Program-made: the position numbers and the translations under genes
Assembly (NCBI GenBank): GCA_041569895.1
Contig: JBFFXF010000010.1
Span: forward strand, 1 to 50,463
Length of the DNA stretch: 50,463 nt
From: JBFFXF01 sp041569895
GTDB lineage: Bacteria > Planctomycetota > UBA8108 > JACQVS01
Reading direction: 5' to 3'
Notes under the pieces: model-generated
Told to the model about the DNA's origin: nothing
Databases searched by the model: none
Seen by the model: the letters and a program-made list of their open reading frames with translations, nothing else
Shown: one piece after another, positions 25,206-33,014 of the stretch
Position numbering within the stretch: the first letter of the stretch is position 1
How the letters are laid out: each line of letters opens with the position of its first letter

Positions 25206-25750
25206 GGCCGGCCGCCGTGCGCGCCGGGGCCTCAGCGCTCGCGGCCGTGGCCGTCGTCGCTTTCGCCGCGACCGCGTTGCCGATGGCCGGAGATCACCCC
25301 GCCGGTCAGCCCGTGCGCAACGACGAGTGGCCTCGCGGCATCGCGGAGCTCGTCAACCGGCCGGAACGCGTCGCGGGCGTCTGGGTGAACGCGAACGACT
25401 TCTTCTACTTCGCGGGCGGCACGGCCGAGTTCAACCGGTTTCTCGAAGGCTACTCGCGCGTCACCGATACGCCGCTCCGCGTCGTCCTCCACTCTGTCCT
25501 CCACTCTGTCCTCCACGATGGCGCCGAGCGTCCGTCGTGGAGCTGGGGCGACCGGCCGGCGGTGGGCTACGACTGGCAGCTGGCGGTTCGCCGGCGCGGC
25601 TGGGGCGCCGAGGCGCCGCCCGACTTCGACGGGCTCTACGTCGCGACCATCGAGGTCTGGGTCGGCAAGCGCATCGACGTCGACCGCATCCGCTTCTTCG
25701 GCCCCATCGCGCCGCTCGTCGGCGGCCCGCTGCGTGACCGGGATCGCTGA
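25202..25750 (+). CDS. Hypothetical secreted protein
   Basis: A GTG start overlaps the preceding stop, with GGAGG eight bases upstream. The 182-residue product has a signal peptide (VRAGASALAAVAVVAFAATALP) and a soluble part with NDEWPRGIAELVNRPERVAGVWVN, FFYFAGGTAEFNRFLEGY and FDGLYVATIEVWVGKRI, which looks like genuine protein. Residues in the middle contain a 12-base repeat (VLHSVLHSVLHD). Its entire 3' part lies opposite the reading frame of the acyltransferase gene. I consider this plus-strand gene real and the opposite frame's tail doubtful. Confidence 0.65.
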   Translation: MRPAAVRAGASALAAVAVVAFAATALPMAGDHPAGQPVRNDEWPRGIAELVNRPERVAGVWVNANDFFYFAGGTAEFNRFLEGYSRVTDTPLRVVLHSVLHSVLHDGAERPSWSWGDRPAVGYDWQLAVRRRGWGAEAPPDFDGLYVATIEVWVGKRIDVDRIRFFGPIAPLVGGPLRDRDR

Positions 25751-26473
25751 GCCGCGGTCGCTTCCAGGTCCGTCGCCTCCGGCGATCGCCTCGTCGCTCT
25801 CGCCGTATCGGGTGAGCGCGTCGACCTCGCGCCCGAGCGCCTCGATGTCCTCGCGGATGGCGCGAGTGATCTCCCGTGGAGAACCCTCGTAGCAGCGCGG
25901 CTCGCCGATGTTGATGTGCACGTTCAGCGGCACCGGGTACCACGCGCCGCGGGGGAGCACGCGTCCGAGACCGCGCAGGTAGACCGGCACCACCTCGATT
26001 TCGGGATGCCGTCGGATCAGGTGGCCGACGCCGCTGTGGAAGCGCGCCAGACGCTCGGGCTCGCCGCGCGTTCCCTCCGGATAGAGGATGAGGCTGTCGC
26101 CGGCGTCGAGCGCAGCGTCGAGCACATCGAGCGGGTTGGCGCCGCGCCGGACCGGCCCCCTGCAGATCGGCAGGATGTCGAAGAGCGCCGACATCACCGC
26201 GTGGAGCGCCCGCGAGCGACAGAAGTAGTCCGCCGCGGCCACCGGCCGCAGCCGCTTCATGTCGCGTCCGCCGGCGACGTGCAGGATGGCGATGGTGTCG
26301 AGGTGGCTGTTGTGGTTCGACACGATGATGCGCTGGCGGCTCGAGCGCAGGTTCTCGCGCCCCTTGACGAGGACGCCGAGCACGATGCACAGGAACGGCT
26401 TGACGATCACGCAGTAGCACGTCAGCCGCACCAGGTACTTCAGGTACCGGAGATACTTCCGAATCGTCGCCAT
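25232..26473 (-). CDS. PlsC-type lysophospholipid acyltransferase with a doubtful antisense C-terminal extension
   Basis: The N-terminal 240 residues are a clear glycerolipid acyltransferase: HX4D motif in NHNSHLD (His54, Asp59), the YPEGTRGEPERL motif (Glu133), a hydrophobic N-terminal segment (LTCYCVIVKPFLCIVLGVLV) and VVPVYLRGLGRVLPRG. It lies 20 bases after the CdsA-like gene as last member of the phospholipid operon, and would acylate a lysophosphatidate or a related lipid. No in-frame stop occurs until 25232, so residues 242-413 are coded opposite the secreted protein at 25202-25750. That tail is Arg/Asp/Val-rich and unlike a folded domain. The real product may be this long, or a stop codon may have been lost or misread near 25750. 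Confidence 0.8.
   Translation of the reverse strand: MATIRKYLRYLKYLVRLTCYCVIVKPFLCIVLGVLVKGRENLRSSRQRIIVSNHNSHLDTIAILHVAGGRDMKRLRPVAAADYFCRSRALHAVMSALFDILPICRGPVRRGANPLDVLDAALDAGDSLILYPEGTRGEPERLARFHSGVGHLIRRHPEIEVVPVYLRGLGRVLPRGAWYPVPLNVHINIGEPRCYEGSPREITRAIREDIEALGREVDALTRYGESDEAIAGGDGPGSDRGSAIPVTQRAADERRDGAEEADAVDVDALADPDLDGRDVEPVEVGRRLGAPAAPANRQLPVVAHRRPVAPAPRRTLGAIVEDRVEDRVEDDAERRIGDARVAFEKPVELGRAAREVEEVVRVHPDARDAFRPVDELRDAARPLVVAHGLTGGVISGHRQRGRGESDDGHGRER
25485..25517 (+). repeat. 12-base coding tandem repeat (VLHS units)
   Basis: Two full TCCTCCACTCTG units and a partial third lie in frame in the secreted hypothetical protein. Confidence 0.8.
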
Positions 26474-26493
26474 CGCTTCCGACTCCTCCCTCT

Positions 26494-27435
26494 TCAGAAG
26501 TAGATGTACCGCACCAGGTGGAGAAACACGGGGGCGGAGAAGCAGAGCGAGTCCACCCGATCGAGCACGCCGCCGTGACCGGGGATGAACTGGCTCGAGT
26601 CCTTGACGCCGACGTCCCGCTTGAGAGCCGAGACGCAGAGATCGCCCAGAATGCCCGCGAGTCCGATCAGCGCGCCGAAACCGGCGGCCTCGAGTGCGCC
26701 GAACGGCGTCAGGAACCGGAGCTCGGCCCCGACCACCGTGGTGACCAGCACGGCCCCGAGGAAGCCCGCGAGCGTCTTTCCCGGACTGACACTCGGCGCC
26801 ACGCGACGGCGACCGAACGCCTTGCCGAAGACGAAGCCGCCGATGTCCCCGAGCGCCGTGACGACGACGAGGTAAAGAAACAGTCCGGATCCGGTGACGG
26901 CGTCGCCGGGCTCGCCCAGCGTCACCAGGTACGCCGCGTGGCCGAGGCAGTGAACGAACAGGAACAGCCCCCAGCAGATGCGCCCCGAGCGCGCCACGAA
27001 GTCACGCGTGTCCCCGGCGATCACCAGACGCGTCTGCAGCAGAAGGAACGCGAACGTCGGAATGAATACCGTGAACATCCCGAACCACTCGAGGTGGATC
27101 CAGACGAACTGGATCGGCAGCGCCAGGTAGGCCCAGAAGAGGCAGCCCCGGTCGCTCGCCGTCGTCGGGATCAGCGTGAAGTACTCCTTGAGGGCGAGGA
27201 AGCAGAGAAACGCCAGGGCGACGAGCTGCAGCGCGCCGCCGAGCGCGACGGCCACGAGCACGAACCCGGCGATCAGCCACCACGAGCGGATCTTCCTGCG
27301 GACGGACTCCGCGCCGATCGGCAGGCGCATGCGGGCCCCCACCGTCGATACGAGCGACGCGGTCGCCAGGGCGGCGAAAACCGCCTGCGAGATGAGGATC
27401 ACCGGTCCGCGCTCGAGCAGCCAGGAGGCGTTCAT
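26494..27435 (-). CDS. ynbB: Phosphatidate cytidylyltransferase (CdsA family, YnbB-like)
   Basis: The 313-residue product has about eight membrane segments and an intact CdsA signature near the C-terminus: SALKRDVGVKDSSQF followed by IPGHGGVLDRVDSL. The enzyme makes CDP-diacylglycerol from phosphatidate and CTP at the membrane. The ATG overlaps the upstream CDP-alcohol transferase stop (ATGA). With its neighbours it reproduces the content of E. coli ynbABCD, and its length is near that of YnbB (298 residues, from memory). It is probably a cluster-specific copy rather than the housekeeping enzyme, since most genomes have a separate cdsA. Confidence 0.88.
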   Translation of the reverse strand: MNASWLLERGPVILISQAVFAALATASLVSTVGARMRLPIGAESVRRKIRSWWLIAGFVLVAVALGGALQLVALAFLCFLALKEYFTLIPTTASDRGCLFWAYLALPIQFVWIHLEWFGMFTVFIPTFAFLLLQTRLVIAGDTRDFVARSGRICWGLFLFVHCLGHAAYLVTLGEPGDAVTGSGLFLYLVVVTALGDIGGFVFGKAFGRRRVAPSVSPGKTLAGFLGAVLVTTVVGAELRFLTPFGALEAAGFGALIGLAGILGDLCVSALKRDVGVKDSSQFIPGHGGVLDRVDSLCFSAPVFLHLVRYIYF

Positions 27436-28049
27436 GTGGTCATCTCCCCTCCGGGCGGCGACGCCGGCCGGAGTCGATTCGCCACCGTCACCACGAGCAG
27501 CGCGGAGGCCGCCAGGAAGATCGGCGTCGAGAGATTCAGCACGGACGGAACGAGGGCCGCCGCGAGCGCGAACGCGCCGACGAGCAGCGCGCGATCGCTC
27601 TTGCCCATCGGGCCGTCGAAGCGGCGCTCGCCCCCGAGCGCGCGGCCGAGCAGGCCCGCGAGCTCGGAGAGCGTCGCGAGGTTGCAGAAGATCGCCACGG
27701 GGACCCACGAGCCCCCGACCACCGCCGCGAGCGGCAGGTAGAGGCACAGGTCGGCGACGACGTCACCGAGCTCGTTGAGCACCTCGCCCCGGGCGGTCGC
27801 CTGGCCGTACTGGCGCGCGATCATGCCGTCGAGCGCGTTGAGGGCCACACGAACCAGCAGCACGACCGGCATCACGAGCAGCCACGCCGGCCGGTGTCCG
27901 AGCGCCAGCGTCAGGCCGCCGCCCATCGCTGACAGCGCCACCGCGGAGAGCGTCACCGTGTTGGGAGACACGCCGAGGCGGTGCAGCGTCGCGGCGGCGG
28001 GACGCAGCAGGTTCTGGAAGCCGGGCTTCAGGCGATACACGGAGATCAT
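27432..28049 (-). CDS. ynbA: CDP-alcohol phosphatidyltransferase (YnbA-like)
   Basis: The 205-residue membrane protein has the CDP-alcohol motif region NALDGMIARQYGQATARGEV followed by LNELGDVVAD. The canonical motif has Asp at the first and third metal positions. Here both are Asn, as in my recollection of E. coli YnbA (NALDGMLAR, ILNETGD). The N-terminus (MISVYRLKPGFQNLLRP) also resembles YnbA (MTLYQIKPLFQSLLRP, from memory). It would transfer a phosphatidyl group from CDP-diacylglycerol to an alcohol, with the acceptor unknown. Starts and stops overlap both neighbours as ATGA. Confidence 0.88.
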   Translation of the reverse strand: MISVYRLKPGFQNLLRPAAATLHRLGVSPNTVTLSAVALSAMGGGLTLALGHRPAWLLVMPVVLLVRVALNALDGMIARQYGQATARGEVLNELGDVVADLCLYLPLAAVVGGSWVPVAIFCNLATLSELAGLLGRALGGERRFDGPMGKSDRALLVGAFALAAALVPSVLNLSTPIFLAASALLVVTVANRLRPASPPGGEMTT

Positions 28050-29446
28050 GCGCGCCACCCTCCTTCCGCCGCGCTCGCGCTCACCGTGGCCGTGTCGACG
28101 CCGAGGTCGAGACCGCGTGGCGCGACCCGACGACTGCGGGCGAGCTCCGCGAGCGCGCCGACGCAGTTGCCGTCGAGCCGCAGCGCCGGCCTGAGCGAGC
28201 GCAGGCGCTCGATGGCGGCGCCGGGGTCGAGCTCCGGATCGGCGTGCAGCAGCCATGCGGCGGTGACCACCACCCCGCGCGTGCAGCCGAGGGCGCAGTG
28301 GATGAAGACGGGGACCCCGCGCTCGCGATGGCGCTCGATGAACTCGACGCACCGCTGGAGATCGCGCGGCTCCGGCACGGTGAAGTCCAGGAGAGGCAGG
28401 TCGAGCACGTCGACGAGATCGAGCTCGGCGCGTCGCGGCAGCTCGCCCGCGAGATCGATGACCGCGCCGAAGCCGTCGCGCACGAGCCGACGGGCCTCCT
28501 GTCGCGTCAGCCTCCTCCCGAGCCACACGCCGGGCGCGACCTCGACGCGCTCCGCGACCCGACGGCGGAAGAACCGGTGCGAGAGCTCGCAGCCCAGGAG
28601 ATAGGGCGCCAGGAGGAGCCGGTGAACGACGCCGTGCTCGCCGCGGCGCTTGCCGAGCACCTCCGGGCCGATCACGAGGTATCCGGCGGCGACCACGAGG
28701 CAGCTGATCGACGGCCACACCGTCCACCACGCCTGCACTGGCCAGAGCAGCGCCGGCACGAGGAGCGCCAGGCTCCCGCCGGCGTAGAGCAGTCCGATCG
28801 AGGGACTGGTGCCGGCGCGATGGCGCTCCTGCTCCCGGAAGAGCGTGAACGCCGAGAGGCCGACGACGGCGCCGCCGGCGAGATCGATGGCGTGGTGCTG
28901 ATAGACGAACAGCGTCGACGCGATGATCAAGGCAAACCAGCCGGTGATCACCGGCCGGAGCGCGGGCGGCGAGCGACGCAGGTACGTCGCGACCAGGACC
29001 AGCGCCAGGCTGACGTGCAGTGACGGGAACTGGTTGAACGGCGCGTCGACCTCGAGCACCGCGAGGAGAAATCCGGGCAGCCCCTCGGTCGCCGGCCTGT
29101 CGAAGGAGACGCGCAACGGCATCAGCAGGAAGAAGAACGACGAGACGATCATCGCCCACAGGATGCGACGCGACAGCGTGCGCATCTCACGTCGCGTCGC
29201 GCAGAGGAAGAACGCGCCCGCGAAGAGAATGTCGATCGACATGTACGGCACGATCATCCACGGCAGGAACGGAATCGCCCGCTCCCAGTCGAAGACGATG
29301 CTCGGCACCGACGCCAGCGTCGACGCTCGCCAGTTGCAGAAGCCGTAGACGGCGAAGAAGAGCGCGCCGTTCAGGGCGGCTGCCACGGCGGCATCACGGA
29401 ATCGCACTCGATCGTTCGCTGCGGACACGTCTCTGTCTCCTGTCAT
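28046..29446 (-). CDS. ynbD: PAP2 / dual-specificity phosphatase fusion (YnbD-like)
   Basis: The 466-residue protein starts with six or so membrane segments containing PAP2-type motifs: FPSLHVSLAL with His144, and VYQHHAIDLAGG with His185 and Asp188. Residues 300-430 are a cytoplasmic dual-specificity phosphatase domain with the HCALGCTRG loop (nucleophile Cys384, Arg390) and a candidate acid Asp354. This two-domain build matches E. coli YnbD. It probably removes a phosphate from the phospholipid product or intermediate. It overlaps both neighbours by ATGA. Confidence 0.88.
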   Translation of the reverse strand: MTGDRDVSAANDRVRFRDAAVAAALNGALFFAVYGFCNWRASTLASVPSIVFDWERAIPFLPWMIVPYMSIDILFAGAFFLCATRREMRTLSRRILWAMIVSSFFFLLMPLRVSFDRPATEGLPGFLLAVLEVDAPFNQFPSLHVSLALVLVATYLRRSPPALRPVITGWFALIIASTLFVYQHHAIDLAGGAVVGLSAFTLFREQERHRAGTSPSIGLLYAGGSLALLVPALLWPVQAWWTVWPSISCLVVAAGYLVIGPEVLGKRRGEHGVVHRLLLAPYLLGCELSHRFFRRRVAERVEVAPGVWLGRRLTRQEARRLVRDGFGAVIDLAGELPRRAELDLVDVLDLPLLDFTVPEPRDLQRCVEFIERHRERGVPVFIHCALGCTRGVVVTAAWLLHADPELDPGAAIERLRSLRPALRLDGNCVGALAELARSRRVAPRGLDLGVDTATVSASAAEGGWRA

Positions 29447-31260
29447 TCCTTGACGGCGCGCGAGACCGTGAAGATCCCGTGCTCGTCGACGAGCATGTCG
29501 CACTTGCGGAACCCACGCGCCTGCACCAGGCGATCCATCTCCGCCTGGGACCGCAGCCGCATCCGCCAGGGCTCGCCGTGACGATTGGTGAGCACGTTGG
29601 CGATCAGATCGAGCTGCGGGTGGCAGGGCTGGTTGGTATAGATCAGCGATCCGCCGGGCGGGAGCGCCTCGCGGATCCCGTCGAGCGAGCGACCGACCAG
29701 GTCGTTGTCGTCGAAGAGCTCGTAGAGCCCGGACACGACGACCACGTCCGGACGCGGCGTCAGCCTCGCCGTCACCGCAGGGTCGAACGCATCGCCCTCG
29801 CGGTACTCGATTCCTTGCACGCCCTCGTCGCGGGCGCGTTCCCGGCCGATGGCGAGTCCGTGCGGATCGCGGTCCTGGCACAGCGCCGTCACCCGGTCGT
29901 CCTCGAGGGCGAGGAGCACGTTCCGGAGGTAGAGGCCCGGGCCGGACGCGAGGTCGACGACGTGCGCGCGACCGCCGGACGCAGTATTCCGGGACGCAGT
30001 ATTCCGGGACGCAGTGTTCCGGGACGCGGTGCTCCGGGACATGCTCCGGTCGATGGCGTCGACCAGCAGCGCCTCGAGGTGCTGCCGGCGCTTCCGGATG
30101 CCGCGCCAGCCGATGGCGTCGAGATAGACGCGATCGATCAGCCGGCCGAGCGGCGTCACACCGCGTGCCCGATTGCGGTAGACGTGGTCGAGGCTCGGGC
30201 CCGAGTCGAACCCGTGCTCGCAGCCGATGCGGATCCCCTCGCCGAGGCGCCCCACCGTGCGGAGCGCGAGGCGCTGCACGCCGTACCCGACGCGACGAAG
30301 CACGCCCGGAGCCTCGACGGATCGCGCGCCGTTCGTGCGGTCCGATTCGGCGACCGCGTCCCCGCCGCTCGCGTCGTCGGCGAAGACCTCGTCGATGAAG
30401 CGGCGCACCTCGCCGATCGGCCGCCGCCGCTCGCGTTCCTGGAAGATCTGATGATGGAAGCCGGCGTAGCGGACGTGGCGCTTGCGCCTCGAGGAGAGCC
30501 TGCGGAAGAAGCGGTCCTGGGCGCCCGCGTGGACGACCCAGTCCGAGCCGGCCGTCAGCATCAGCACCGGCGTCTCGACCGCCGTCGCCCGCTCGGTGAC
30601 ACGCCGCGCCGTGTCGAAGAGCGAGGTGAGGACGCGAACCGGGATGCGCGGCGAGATCAGCGGGTCTCGCCGGCGCGCCTCGGCCTCCTCGGGATCGTGC
30701 GTCAGCATCCCCGGCGTGACGTAGCTGCTGACGCACGCCGACGGCGCGAGCCGCTGCACGACGCGCAAGGCGGGCAGCGCGAACGGCACGTACAGCTTGA
30801 CGTGAAACGCCGGCGATCCGAGAACGACGCCGCGGATCGCCGGCGCGTAGTCGACCAGCCAGGTGGCGACGACCACGCTGCCCACCGAGTGCCCCAGGGC
30901 GACCGTGTCCTCCGCGGAGAAGCCGTGCTCGCGCTCGATGTGACGCATGAGGTCATCGGCGTCCTCCACGAAACGGTGGAAGTGCTCGGCATCGCCGCGC
31001 TTCCCCGGCGACCGCCCGTGACCCCGCGCGTCCCATGCGAAGACGGTGAACCCGTCGAGATCGAGCTCGTTGACGAAGGTCTCGTAACGGCCCGAGTGCT
31101 CGTGCCCGCCGTGAAAGATGACCAGGCAGCGCTCGCCCGGCTCGCCCCGGAACCAGGCCCGATAGGAGAGCGGCGTCCCGTCGCGGGCGGTGAACTCCAT
31201 GTCGCGGGCCGCCCACGGCGCTTCCCGCGTCGTCCGTGTGTCCTCGAGTGTGACGGTCAT
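29443..31260 (-). CDS. ynbC: Bifunctional alpha/beta hydrolase / SAM-dependent methyltransferase (YnbC-like)
   Basis: The first gene of the phospholipid operon starts at an ATG after GAGGAAG. Residues 1-300 are a monoacylglycerol-lipase-type hydrolase: FHGGHEHSGRY oxyanion region, DARGHGRS, nucleophile Ser125 in GHSVG, catalytic Asp in AGSDWVVHAGAQ and His in YAGFHHQIF. Residues about 400-605 are a class I methyltransferase (VVDLASGPGLYL SAM-binding motif, VVVVSGLYELFDDN). The linker between them holds a 15-base tandem repeat coding TASRN units. Length (605) and domain order match E. coli YnbC (585, from memory). Function in any organism is unknown. Confidence 0.88.
   Translation of the reverse strand: MTVTLEDTRTTREAPWAARDMEFTARDGTPLSYRAWFRGEPGERCLVIFHGGHEHSGRYETFVNELDLDGFTVFAWDARGHGRSPGKRGDAEHFHRFVEDADDLMRHIEREHGFSAEDTVALGHSVGSVVVATWLVDYAPAIRGVVLGSPAFHVKLYVPFALPALRVVQRLAPSACVSSYVTPGMLTHDPEEAEARRRDPLISPRIPVRVLTSLFDTARRVTERATAVETPVLMLTAGSDWVVHAGAQDRFFRRLSSRRKRHVRYAGFHHQIFQERERRRPIGEVRRFIDEVFADDASGGDAVAESDRTNGARSVEAPGVLRRVGYGVQRLALRTVGRLGEGIRIGCEHGFDSGPSLDHVYRNRARGVTPLGRLIDRVYLDAIGWRGIRKRRQHLEALLVDAIDRSMSRSTASRNTASRNTASRNTASGGRAHVVDLASGPGLYLRNVLLALEDDRVTALCQDRDPHGLAIGRERARDEGVQGIEYREGDAFDPAVTARLTPRPDVVVVSGLYELFDDNDLVGRSLDGIREALPPGGSLIYTNQPCHPQLDLIANVLTNRHGEPWRMRLRSQAEMDRLVQARGFRKCDMLVDEHGIFTVSRAVKE
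29977..30045 (-). repeat. 15-base coding minisatellite in the YnbC-like linker
   Basis: About four units similar to GCAGTATTCCGGGAC (plus strand) code TASRN repeats on the minus strand, between the hydrolase and methyltransferase domains. The first units are identical and the later ones carry point changes. Confidence 0.85.
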
Positions 31261-31591
31261 GGCTTCCTCTGGTGCCGGGTGTCCCGATCGTCGCGACCGT
31301 CCCGCCGGCCGCATGCACTCCCTATTACAAGAGCCGTTCCGCTCTCGGGGTGAAGCCTGCACGTCGTTGTGGAGGTTCGTTTTATGTCGTCGCGGGCGAC
31401 GCGGGCCCCGGAGGCGGGCGACATCGCGTGCCAGGGCGGGCGCATTCGGTGTACAGCGTTCTACCCGCCCTTCGTGCTCGTCCTCGTCCTCGTCCTCGGC
31501 CTCCAAGGCCGTCGAGTGCCGATCCCGACTCGGATCCCGACTCCGACACCCACCTTGACAACCCGCCTCCCACCGGTCAGAACCGAGCGCC
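31261..31591. repeat. Divergent gap with CTCGTC repeat tract
   Basis: This 331-base region separates the phospholipid operon from the transporter-like gene. It has a CTCGTCCTCGTC tract at about 31471-31503 and GACTCGGATCCCGACTCCGA-like units at about 31524-31550. TTGACA at 31555-31560 could be a -35 element for the gene at 31592, though the -10 partner is poor. I see no gene. Confidence 0.7.
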
Positions 31592-32653
31592 ATGCGACGC
31601 TCCCTCGACCGGCTGCGGCGTGCCGGGTGGCTTCTCCTGGCGCTCTTTCTCTTTCTGGTCTCGCTCGAGCTGATCAAGAGCGGCGCCCGGCCGCTGACGG
31701 TGTGGTTCAAGCCGCTGGCGGGCGGGGCGGGGGTCGGCAGCGCGCTCGGCGCCGGCTGGTTCCTCGCGTGCGTCGTGCTGAGCGGCTCGCCGGTGGCGGC
31801 GCTCGCGCTCGGGCTGCTCGACGACGGCTCGCTCGACACCGTCGAGACGCTGGCGATGGTCACCGGGTCGCGGCTCGGCGCGGCGTTCGTCGTGCTGCTG
31901 ATCGGCCTCCTCTTCGAGCTCCGCGGGCGATCGAAGGGCTCGGGGACGTACGTCGGCGCGACGGCGCTCGTGGTGACGTTCACCGTCTACCTGCCTGCGT
32001 TTTTCGCGGCGTGGTGGCTTCTCGGACGCGGCTGGCTGGACGGCATCCGCCCCGACATCCCGGGACTGCGGTCGGCCCTCGATCTGGTGATCGGGCCGAT
32101 CGTCCGGGCGACCGCGGTCGTGCTGCCCCCGCTGGGTCAGTCCCTCCTCGGCGTCTTCGTGATGGTCGGCGGCTTCTGGCTCTTCGATCGCGCGCTGCCG
32201 GTGGTCGACCCGACCGGCGGACGGCTCGGCAGGATGGCGACCACCGTGTACCGCCCGTCGGTGGCGTTCCTCTTCGGCATGGTGCTGACCTGCATGACGC
32301 TCTCGGTGTCCGCGTCGCTCACACTGCTGGTGCCGTTGACGGCGCGGGGCCTGGTGCGGCGCGAGAACGTCATTCCCTTCGTGCTCGGCGCCAACGTGAC
32401 GACGCTCGTCGACACGTTCTTCCTGAGCTTCCTCCTGGACAACCCCGCCGGCACCACCATTGTCCTGTCGCTGGCCATCGCCGTGGTGGCGCTGTCGCTG
32501 CCGGCGGTGCTCCTCTTCTACCGTCCGTACGGCCGGCTGATCGACCGCCTCGCGCTCGCGGTGACGCGGAACCGCTGGCGCCTGGCGGTCTTTGTGGGAA
32601 TGCTGCTGATCGTGCCGTTGACGCTGGTGGTGTTGCCGTGGGTGGTGGGATGA
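31592..32653 (+). CDS. Na/Pi-cotransporter-like membrane protein (PNaS family)
   Basis: The 353-residue protein has about eight to ten membrane segments arranged as an inverted repeat. MVTGSRLGAAFV (residues 89-100) and VLGANVTTLVDTF (264-276) sit where PNaS proteins carry their paired GANIGTT-type motifs. SVSASL at 238-243 occupies the place of the QSSS-type motif. The family moves phosphate with sodium. The motifs diverge here, so the substrate may differ. It stands alone between two repeat islands. Confidence 0.65.
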   Translation: MRRSLDRLRRAGWLLLALFLFLVSLELIKSGARPLTVWFKPLAGGAGVGSALGAGWFLACVVLSGSPVAALALGLLDDGSLDTVETLAMVTGSRLGAAFVVLLIGLLFELRGRSKGSGTYVGATALVVTFTVYLPAFFAAWWLLGRGWLDGIRPDIPGLRSALDLVIGPIVRATAVVLPPLGQSLLGVFVMVGGFWLFDRALPVVDPTGGRLGRMATTVYRPSVAFLFGMVLTCMTLSVSASLTLLVPLTARGLVRRENVIPFVLGANVTTLVDTFFLSFLLDNPAGTTIVLSLAIAVVALSLPAVLLFYRPYGRLIDRLALAVTRNRWRLAVFVGMLLIVPLTLVVLPWVVG

Positions 32654-33014
32654 CGGCAGAATGAATCCAGGAAAACACCAGGCGGCCTCGCTCGTGCTCG
32701 GCCTCGTGCTCGTCCTCGGCCTCGTTCTCGATGGGCCGGGGGCGGAGACAGAGACAGAGACAGAGACGGAGATCAGAGATCAGAAGACAGAAGACAGAGG
32801 ACCGAGATCAGAGCACCGAGCTTCGAATCCGACATCCGACATCCGACATCCGAATCGGAGTCGGAGTCGGAATCCGTGTCGGTCATCGGGATCGGACATC
32901 AGACTCGGTCTCGGCCATCGGACTCGGCATCGGCTCCCGCGAACTCGATCGCCCAGTCGCTGGCGGTTCGGGACCGGGACCGGGACCGGGACCGGGTCCG
33001 GGTAGGAGTTGATG
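32654..33014. repeat. Composite simple-repeat island ending in a GGGACC array
   Basis: This 361-base gap holds CTCGTGCTCGTCC tracts (32691-32730), GAGACA/CAGAGA units (32744-32800), GACATCC units (32829-32851), TCGGAGTCGGA units (32852-32935) and a perfect GGGACC array grading into GGGTCC (about 32969-33003). The array ends in GGGTAGGAG, the Shine-Dalgarno of the UspA gene. There is no gene in it. Confidence 0.88.
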
